Of a stretch of DNA of 8,621 nt, positions 4,907 through 8,621 are shown one piece after another (the stretch's first letter is position 1; every line of letters begins with the position of its first letter). The translations under genes were made by a program, and so were the position numbers. Origin of the DNA: an uncultured Carnobacterium sp. (lineage in GTDB: Bacteria > Bacillota > Bacilli > Lactobacillales > Aerococcaceae); contig CALJSD010000208.1 in NCBI GenBank assembly GCA_937976325.1, positions 1 to 8,621 on the forward strand. The letters are read 5' to 3'. The notes under the pieces were generated by a model. The model ran no database searches, was not told the origin of the DNA, and saw only the letters and a program-made list of their open reading frames with translations.

Positions 4907-6204
4907 TGTTCACTCTACTAAAGAATGCTGTTCAAATGAAAGATATTAGAAAACGACTATTATTTACATTGTCGATTCTAATTATCTTTCGTATTGGATC
5001 ACAAGTAACGGTTCCTGGTGTAAATGCTGGAGCAATCCAAACATTTGCAACTACTGGAATCTTTGGATTGTTAAATACATTTAGTGGTGGGGCTTTATCG
5101 AACTTCTCATTGTTCTCAATGGGAGTTTCGCCTTATATCACTGCATCCATTGTTGTCCAATTGTTACAAATGGATATTCTACCAACGTTCGTTGAGTGGT
5201 CTAAACAAGGGGAAGTTGGTCGTCGTAAATTAAATTCGGCAACTCGTTATTTAACAATTGTGATTGGATTTTTCCAAGCATATGCAATTTCTTTTGGATT
5301 TAATGTTTGGTCAAACTATGGGTTAATTAACAACCCAGGGGTCAAAACATTCTTAATGATTGCACTTGTGTTAACAGCTGGTTCCATGTTCCTAACATGG
5401 TTGGGAGATATGATTACCGTTAAGGGGATTGGTAACGGGGTTTCCGTTCTAATCTTCGCAGGTATTGTAGCAAGAATGCCACATGATATTTATGAATTCT
5501 ATGTAAATCAAATTCAAGGTCGTACAGACACTGATTTGTATCGTGCAGTAGGATTCACAGTTGCATTAGTTGTAGCGATTATTTTAGTCGTTATGTTAGT
5601 AGTGTATATTGAACAAGCGCAACGTCGTTTGCCGATTTCTTACTCAAAACGTGCAACAGGTTCAAGTGAAACATCTTGGTTACCTTTAAAAATCAACTCT
5701 GCAGGGGTAATTCCGGTTATCTTTGCTAGTTCATTTATGACATTGCCATCAACTATTTTAAGTTTGTATGCAAAAGATCATAGTGAATCTGGCTGGTACC
5801 AACTTGCCACTAACATTTTTGATTTTTCAAAACCTGCTGGTGCAACATTGTACACAGTGTTAATTGTTGTATTTACATTTTTCTATGCTTTCGTACAAGT
5901 AAACCCAGAGAAAGTAGCAGAAAACTTACAAAAATCAAGCGGATATATCTTAAGTGTCCGTCCTGGTAAAGATACAGAACAATTCGTTTCAGGTACTTTA
6001 CTACGATTGAGTACAGTTGGTGCTCTTTATCTTGGTGGTATCTCAATCCTTCCAATGGTAGCTTCAGCATTATGGAACTTACCACGTGGATTGATGCTTG
6101 GTGGTACAAACCTTCTAATCGTTGTTGGGGTAGCGTTAGAGTTAAGCCGACAAATTGAAGGACGTACAATTAAACGTAAGTATAAAGGATTTATTGAGGA
6201 ATAA
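4906..6204 (+). CDS. secY: Preprotein translocase subunit SecY
   Basis: SecY is the channel-forming subunit of the SecYEG translocon in the cytoplasmic membrane. It exports unfolded preproteins with SecA and inserts membrane proteins with SRP/FtsY. The 432-aa product has about ten hydrophobic segments, roughly at 18–38, 70–90, 114–134, 147–168, 174–193, 213–235, 266–287, 312–332, 364–385 and 393–413. Family marks are MGVSPYITASIVVQLLQMD (72–90), the plug region near 50–66, GIGNGVSVLIFAGIVAR (174–190), and the cytosolic C5 loop VNPEKVAENLQKSSGYILSVRPGKDT with the SecA-critical Arg352. The ATG overlaps the rplO stop (TAATG), so synthesis is probably coupled to L15. Codon use is somewhat less restricted than in the ribosomal-protein genes. 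The stop codon falls in the base of a large hairpin. Confidence 0.98.
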   Translation: MFTLLKNAVQMKDIRKRLLFTLSILIIFRIGSQVTVPGVNAGAIQTFATTGIFGLLNTFSGGALSNFSLFSMGVSPYITASIVVQLLQMDILPTFVEWSKQGEVGRRKLNSATRYLTIVIGFFQAYAISFGFNVWSNYGLINNPGVKTFLMIALVLTAGSMFLTWLGDMITVKGIGNGVSVLIFAGIVARMPHDIYEFYVNQIQGRTDTDLYRAVGFTVALVVAIILVVMLVVYIEQAQRRLPISYSKRATGSSETSWLPLKINSAGVIPVIFASSFMTLPSTILSLYAKDHSESGWYQLATNIFDFSKPAGATLYTVLIVVFTFFYAFVQVNPEKVAENLQKSSGYILSVRPGKDTEQFVSGTLLRLSTVGALYLGGISILPMVASALWNLPRGLMLGGTNLLIVVGVALELSRQIEGRTIKRKYKGFIEE

Positions 6205-6255
6205 TGGAAGAAATTGACAAGATGCAGCAATGCGTTTTGTCAGTTCTTCAATTAT
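6201..6255 (+). other. Long GCAA-capped hairpin in the secY–adk spacer
   Basis: Base-by-base pairing gives a near-continuous stem. 6201–6205 pairs with 6251–6255 (5 pairs), 6207–6212 with 6244–6249 (6 pairs), and 6214–6226 with 6231–6243 (13 pairs, three of them G·U). The only defects are a G6206·A6250 mismatch and a bulged A6213. The apex is GCAA (6227–6230), a GNRA-type tetraloop. The secY stop codon (6202–6204) lies in the 5' base. No T-run follows, so it is not an intrinsic terminator, and the adk Shine-Dalgarno (6262–6267) is left free downstream. A stability element, RNase III-type processing site or coupling device are possible roles (inference). Confidence 0.75.
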
Positions 6256-6272
6256 GATTCTAGGAGGCAACT

Positions 6273-6926
6273 ATGAACATTATCTTAATGGGTCTACCTG
6301 GTGCAGGTAAAGGTACTCAAGCAGAAAAAATCGTTGCTACATACGGAATTCCACATATTTCAACAGGAGATATGTTCCGTGCTGCTATGCAACAAGAAAC
6401 TGAATTAGGTCTTAAAGCTAAATCATTCATGGATAAAGGCGAATTAGTACCTGATGAAGTAACTAACGGCATTGTAAAGGAACGTTTACAACAAGCCGAT
6501 ACAGAAAAAGGATTCTTATTGGACGGTTTCCCACGTACTCAAGCACAAGCGGAAGCACTTGATAAAATCTTAGCGGAATTAAACCGCTCAATCGATGCAG
6601 TGATTAACATCGAAGTGAACCCAGACATCTTAATGCAACGTCTAACAGGAAGAATTATTTGTCGTAACTGTGGTGCAACTTACCACAAAACAAATAATCC
6701 ACCTAAAGTAGAAGGTACATGTGATCGTTGTGGTTCTCATGATTTCTATCAACGTGAAGACGACAAACCTGAAACAGTGGAAAATCGAATTCAAATTAAC
6801 ATTGAACAATCAAAACCAATCTTAAACTACTATAATGCAAAAGGCTTATTACGTAATGTTGATGGAGAAAGCGGCATTGACAATCTCTTCAAAACAATTC
6901 AATCAATTATGGGCGAACCTCGCTAG
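6273..6926 (+). CDS. adk: Adenylate kinase, zinc-LID type
   Basis: Adenylate kinase catalyses ATP + AMP ⇌ 2 ADP in the cytoplasm and balances adenine nucleotides. The product is 217 aa, the long bacterial form. The P-loop is GLPGAGKGT (7–15, Lys13). The AMP-binding region follows with STGDMFR (30–36), and the DGFPRT motif is at 84–89 (Arg88). The LID domain (about 122–160) contains C130-x2-C133 and C150-x2-C153, a complete four-cysteine zinc site; in the B. subtilis enzyme the last ligand is Asp as I recall. ATG 6273 follows AGGAGG (6262–6267). It lies 68 bp after secY, behind a long hairpin. The map gene, which follows adk in B. subtilis, is absent; infA comes next. Confidence 0.98.
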   Translation: MNIILMGLPGAGKGTQAEKIVATYGIPHISTGDMFRAAMQQETELGLKAKSFMDKGELVPDEVTNGIVKERLQQADTEKGFLLDGFPRTQAQAEALDKILAELNRSIDAVINIEVNPDILMQRLTGRIICRNCGATYHKTNNPPKVEGTCDRCGSHDFYQREDDKPETVENRIQINIEQSKPILNYYNAKGLLRNVDGESGIDNLFKTIQSIMGEPR

Positions 6927-6935
6927 GAACTGCCT

Positions 6936-6987
6936 GTTATCTTGCAATTATGGTAGCTAAAATGGTATACTTAGAAAGTTAGATAAC
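6936..6987 (+). other. Inverted repeat flanking the infA promoter
   Basis: GTTATCT (6936–6942) and AGATAAC (6981–6987) are perfect 7-bp complements bracketing the promoter. The left arm touches the first base of the -35 box, and the right arm begins a few bases beyond the likely start site. They could be operator half-sites, or could form a hairpin in read-through RNA; coincidence is also possible. Confidence 0.35.
6942..6971 (+). promoter_or_regulatory. Extended -10 promoter upstream of infA
   Basis: The -35 box TTGCAA (6942–6947) and -10 box TATACT (6966–6971) are separated by 18 bp, and TGG directly before the -10 makes an extended -10. Transcription would start near 6977–6979, leaving a 5' leader of about 66 nt before infA. 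The leader contains a small ACGG/CCGT hairpin (6986–6989/6997–7000) and a GTAAAA/TTTTAC hairpin (7011–7016/7020–7025) ahead of the Shine-Dalgarno. This would let infA, rpmJ, rpsM, rpsK and rpoA be expressed independently of the upstream read-through transcript. Confidence 0.75.
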
Positions 6988-7043
6988 GGTAGAAGTCCGT
7001 CAAATAATCCGTAAAAACTTTTTACAAGTAAGGAGGATGAGAC

Positions 7044-7262
7044 ATGGCAAAGGAAGACGTAATTGAAATTGAAGGTATTGTTAATGAAACATTACCAAAT
7101 GCGATGTTCAAGGTCGAACTTGAAAACGGTCATGAGGTTTTAGCGCATGTATCTGGAAAAATCCGGATGCACTACATTAAAATTTTACCGGGCGATAAAG
7201 TAACGGTTGAATTATCACCGTACGACTTAACGCGCGGAAGAATCACGTATCGCTTTAAATAA
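7044..7262 (+). CDS. infA: Translation initiation factor IF-1
   Basis: IF1 occupies the 30S A-site during initiation and works with IF2 and IF3 to select the start site. The protein is 72 aa, the standard length, and is a single OB/S1-like fold spanning about residues 6–70. Key stretches are IEIEGIVNETLPNAMFKVELENGHEVLAHVSGKIR (7–41) and ILPGDKVTVELSPYDLTRGRITYRFK (47–72). The start at ATG 7044 follows TAAGGAGGATGA (7029–7040). It is the first gene after a 117 bp spacer that holds an extended -10 promoter, and so probably heads a separately startable infA–rpmJ–rpsM–rpsK–rpoA transcript. Nothing is unusual in the protein. Confidence 0.98.
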   Translation: MAKEDVIEIEGIVNETLPNAMFKVELENGHEVLAHVSGKIRMHYIKILPGDKVTVELSPYDLTRGRITYRFK

Positions 7263-7297
7263 TGGACTCCGTTAATGAAATAGAGGAGGGAACTTAA

Positions 7298-7411
7298 ATG
7301 AAAGTTAGAGCATCAGTAAAACCAATTTGCGAAAAATGTAAAGTAATTAAACGCAATGGTAAAGTTATGGTGATTTGTCAAAATCCCAAACATAAACAAC
7401 GTCAAGGATAA
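7298..7411 (+). CDS. rpmJ: 50S ribosomal protein L36, zinc type (37 aa)
   Basis: L36 is the smallest large-subunit protein, a zinc ribbon that organises 23S rRNA below the L7/L12 stalk. The 37-aa product reads MKVRASVKPICEKCKVIKRN, then GKVMVICQNPKHKQRQG. The Cys3-His zinc set is complete (C11, C14, C27, H32). ATG 7298 is 8 nt after GGAGG (7285–7289) and gives exactly the family length. As with S14, the presence of zinc ligands means this is the C+ form; zinc-free paralogues, if any, would be elsewhere in the genome. It lies between infA and rpsM, 35 and 23 bp away, the usual Firmicute placement. Confidence 0.97.
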   Translation: MKVRASVKPICEKCKVIKRNGKVMVICQNPKHKQRQG

Positions 7412-7416
7412 TATAT

Positions 7417-7432
7417 AAGGAGGTACTCATTA
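7417..7432 (+). repeat. 16-nt repeat, copy 2 (rpsM initiation region)
   Basis: This is an exact copy of 2319–2334 (AAGGAGGTACTCATTA), here placed two bases before the rpsM ATG. It includes the rpsM Shine-Dalgarno. Confidence 0.6.
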
Positions 7433-7434
7433 GT

Positions 7435-7800
7435 ATGGCTCGTATTGCAGGTGTGGATATTCCACGTGAAAAACGTGTTGTTATTTCTTTAACCTATATT
7501 TACGGTATCGGTATTACTACTTCAAAACAAATCTTAGCAGCTGCTAACGTTAGTGAAGATACTCGTGTTCGCGATTTATCGAACGATGAGTTAGACCGTA
7601 TCCGTGCTGAAGTGGATAAACTAAAAATTGAAGGTGACTTACGTCGTGAAGTGAACTTAAACATCAAACGCTTGATGGAAATTGGTTCATACCGTGGAGT
7701 TCGCCATCGTCGTGGTTTACCAGTTCGTGGTCAAAATACTAAAAACAATGCTCGTACTCGTAAAGGCCCAGCTAAGGCTATTGCAGGTAAGAAAAAATAA
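7435..7800 (+). CDS. rpsM: 30S ribosomal protein S13
   Basis: S13 is in the 30S head, contacts P-site tRNA through its basic tail, and forms bridges to L5 in the 50S subunit. The product is 121 aa. It begins MARIAGVDIPREKRVVISLTYIYGIG, has a helix–two-turn–helix region at about 15–60, and the signature RGVRHRRGLPVRGQ at 87–100, followed by the basic tail NTKNNARTRKGPAKAIAGKKK. ATG 7435 follows AAGGAGGT (7417–7424) with 10-nt spacing. The 16 bases at 7417–7432 are identical to those before rpsH. It is part of the alpha-operon set, with rpsK 27 bp downstream. Identity is certain and nothing appears damaged. Confidence 0.98.
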   Translation: MARIAGVDIPREKRVVISLTYIYGIGITTSKQILAAANVSEDTRVRDLSNDELDRIRAEVDKLKIEGDLRREVNLNIKRLMEIGSYRGVRHRRGLPVRGQNTKNNARTRKGPAKAIAGKKK

Positions 7801-7806
7801 TTTAGA

Positions 7807-7827
7807 GAAGAAGGAGGTTAATTCTTC
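7807..7827 (+). promoter_or_regulatory. Stem-loop presenting the rpsK Shine-Dalgarno
   Basis: GAAGAA (7807–7812) and TTCTTC (7822–7827) are perfect 6-bp complements around a 9-nt loop that begins with GGAGG (7813–7817). The 3' arm ends at the base before the ATG. A Shine-Dalgarno held in a loop next to the start codon might tune initiation, but six mostly A–T pairs are weak. Confidence 0.4.
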
Positions 7828-8214
7828 ATGGCAAAGAAAGTTGTACGCAAACGCCGCGTGAAAAAGAATATTGAATCTGGTGTAGCTCACATCCGTTCAA
7901 CATTTAATAATACAATTGTTATGATTACAGACGTTCATGGTAATGCTATTTCATGGTCTTCTGCAGGTGCTTTAGGATTTAAAGGTTCTAAAAAATCAAC
8001 ACCATTTGCTGCTCAAATGGCTGCTGAATCTGCTGCAAAAGGTTCAATGGAGCATGGAATGAAAACTGTAGAAGTTTCTGTTAAAGGTCCTGGTTCAGGT
8101 CGTGAAGCTGCTATTCGTTCATTACAAGCTACTGGATTAGAAGTGACAGCAATTCGTGACGTAACACCAATCCCTCATAATGGATGTCGTCCTCCAAAAC
8201 GCCGTCGTGTGTAA
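7828..8214 (+). CDS. rpsK: 30S ribosomal protein S11
   Basis: S11 forms part of the 30S platform at the E-site, where it contacts mRNA just upstream of the P-site codon together with S7. The product is 128 aa. It has a basic N-terminus (MAKKVVRKRRVKKNI), then VAHIRSTFNNTIVMITDVHGNAISWSSAGALGFKGSKKSTPFAAQ at about 19–63. The glycine-rich VKGPGSGREAAIRSL is at 85–99, and the C-terminal signature DVTPIPHNGCRPPKRRRV at 111–128. ATG 7828 is preceded by AAGGAGG (7811–7817), which sits in the loop of a small inverted repeat. The next gene, rpoA, is 69 bp downstream, behind a spacer with two further dyads. Confidence 0.98.
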   Translation: MAKKVVRKRRVKKNIESGVAHIRSTFNNTIVMITDVHGNAISWSSAGALGFKGSKKSTPFAAQMAAESAAKGSMEHGMKTVEVSVKGPGSGREAAIRSLQATGLEVTAIRDVTPIPHNGCRPPKRRRV

Positions 8215-8216
8215 TG

Positions 8217-8265
8217 GATTGTTATTGTTGAATTTTGTCGGACAATCGCACATTGAACGTACGTT
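8217..8265 (+). other. Dyad symmetries in the rpsK–rpoA spacer
   Basis: Three symmetries are visible: GATTGT (8217–8222) with ACAATC (8242–8247), loop 19 nt; an odd-centred palindrome TTGTC-G-GACAA (8235–8245), which competes with the first; and a perfect 10-bp palindrome AACGTACGTT (8256–8265). The last ends 3 bases before the rpoA Shine-Dalgarno region. They lie in a 69 bp spacer with no convincing promoter or terminator. The function is unknown; each alone could be chance. Confidence 0.4.
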
Positions 8266-8283
8266 TTGAAAGGGGTAAATAAC

Positions 8284-8621
8284 ATGATCGAAATTGAAAA
8301 ACCAAAAATTGAAACGATCGAAATCAGCGAAGATGCAAAGTTTGGTAAATTCGTTGTTGAGCCACTTGAACGCGGTTATGGTACTACCTTAGGGAACTCA
8401 TTACGCCGAATCTTATTGTCGTCACTCCCTGGTACTGCAGTAACAGATATCCAAATGGATGGCGTTTTACATGAATTTTCAACAATAGATGGCGTGGTTG
8501 AAGACGTAGCTGCAATCATTTTAAACATTAAAAAAATTGCATTGAAGTCTTTCACTGAAGATGAAAATAAAGTATTAGAAATTGATGTTAAAGGTCCAGC
8601 GGTAGTAACTGCAGGCGATAT
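8284..8621 (+). CDS. rpoA: DNA-directed RNA polymerase subunit alpha, N-terminal part (3' end outside window)
   Basis: The alpha subunit dimerises to nucleate assembly of beta and beta' into RNA polymerase. The window holds 112 complete codons of a protein usually a little over 310 aa, so only part of the N-terminal assembly domain is present. The start MIEIEKPKIETIEISEDAKFGKFVVEPLERG and the alpha signature LERGYGTTLGNSLRRILLSSLPG (28–50) are highly diagnostic; the paired Arg41-Arg42 correspond to the conserved LRR involved in beta contact. ATG 8284 follows AAAGGGG (8269–8275), an imperfect Shine-Dalgarno compared with the AAGGAGG of most neighbours. The 69 bp spacer before it is longer than average and carries dyad symmetries. 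The truncation is due only to the window end. Confidence 0.98.
   Translation, partial: MIEIEKPKIETIEISEDAKFGKFVVEPLERGYGTTLGNSLRRILLSSLPGTAVTDIQMDGVLHEFSTIDGVVEDVAAIILNIKKIALKSFTEDENKVLEIDVKGPAVVTAGD

Noticed and set aside
5873..6169. 98-codon open frame on the minus strand inside secY
   Set aside because: It lies wholly within a certain gene, has no ribosome-binding site and resembles no family; it is a shadow of the secY codons.
6214..6219. Perfect -35 hexamer TTGACA between secY and adk
   Set aside because: No acceptable -10 lies 15–19 bp downstream; the hexamer is part of the 5' arm of the long hairpin. The TATGAT at 6253–6258 is about 33 bp away and would start transcription inside the adk Shine-Dalgarno.
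7267..7288. CTCC/GGAG pairing that could hide the rpmJ Shine-Dalgarno
   Set aside because: It has four pairs across a 14-nt loop, expected often by chance because every Shine-Dalgarno offers GGAG.
8253..8281. TTGAAC–17 bp–TAAATA as an rpoA promoter
   Set aside because: The -10 matches only 3 of 6 bases and transcription would begin inside the rpoA start region, losing the ribosome-binding site.
1..8621. Mobile elements, CRISPR arrays, tRNA/rRNA genes, foreign islands
   Set aside because: None visible; spacers are short, gene order is ancestral and all coding sequences are intact and typical.

Overview
This window is a stretch of the conserved S10–spc–alpha ribosomal-protein supercluster of a low-GC Gram-positive bacterium. 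All genes are on the + strand. The order is rplP (3' part)–rpmC–rpsQ–rplN–rplX–rplE–rpsN–rpsH–rplF–rplR–rpsE–rpmD–rplO–secY–adk–infA–rpmJ–rpsM–rpsK–rpoA (5' part). The AT-rich sequence, the near-universal AAGGAGG Shine-Dalgarno sites, the zinc-type S14 inside the spc cluster, a zinc-type adenylate kinase, and the direct secY–adk–infA order without map (methionine aminopeptidase) point to Firmicutes, most likely Lactobacillales in the broad Enterococcus/Carnobacterium neighbourhood. I cannot name a genus from the sequence alone.

Layout. 1–777: end of the S10 operon (L16, L29, S17). 816–4906: spc operon ribosomal proteins (L14, L24, L5, S14, S8, L6, L18, S5, L30, L15). 4906–6204: secY, overlapping rplO by one base. 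6273–6926: adk. 7044–8621: alpha-operon part (IF1, L36, S13, S11, and the N-terminal domain of RNA polymerase alpha). Most spacers are 13–39 bp and hold little more than a ribosome-binding site. The four longer ones, rplF–rplR (66 bp), secY–adk (68 bp), adk–infA (117 bp) and rpsK–rpoA (69 bp), contain inverted repeats or a promoter. No intrinsic terminator is visible, so read-through from S10 to alpha is expected, with added initiation from a good extended -10 promoter before infA.

The genes jointly supply ribosome assembly (both subunits), translation initiation (IF1), protein export (SecY), nucleotide balance (Adk) and transcription (alpha). No mobile element, CRISPR array, tRNA or rRNA gene, foreign island or clear pseudogene was seen. 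The coding content is ordinary. The items most worth a second look are non-coding: a 24-pair GCAA-capped hairpin between secY and adk, a tandem pair of hairpins between rplF and rplR, and a recurring arrangement in which an inverted repeat sits on or just after the upstream stop codon. I see no strong evidence of an undescribed system beyond these candidate RNA elements. All structures were paired by eye; no folding energies or comparative searches were run.
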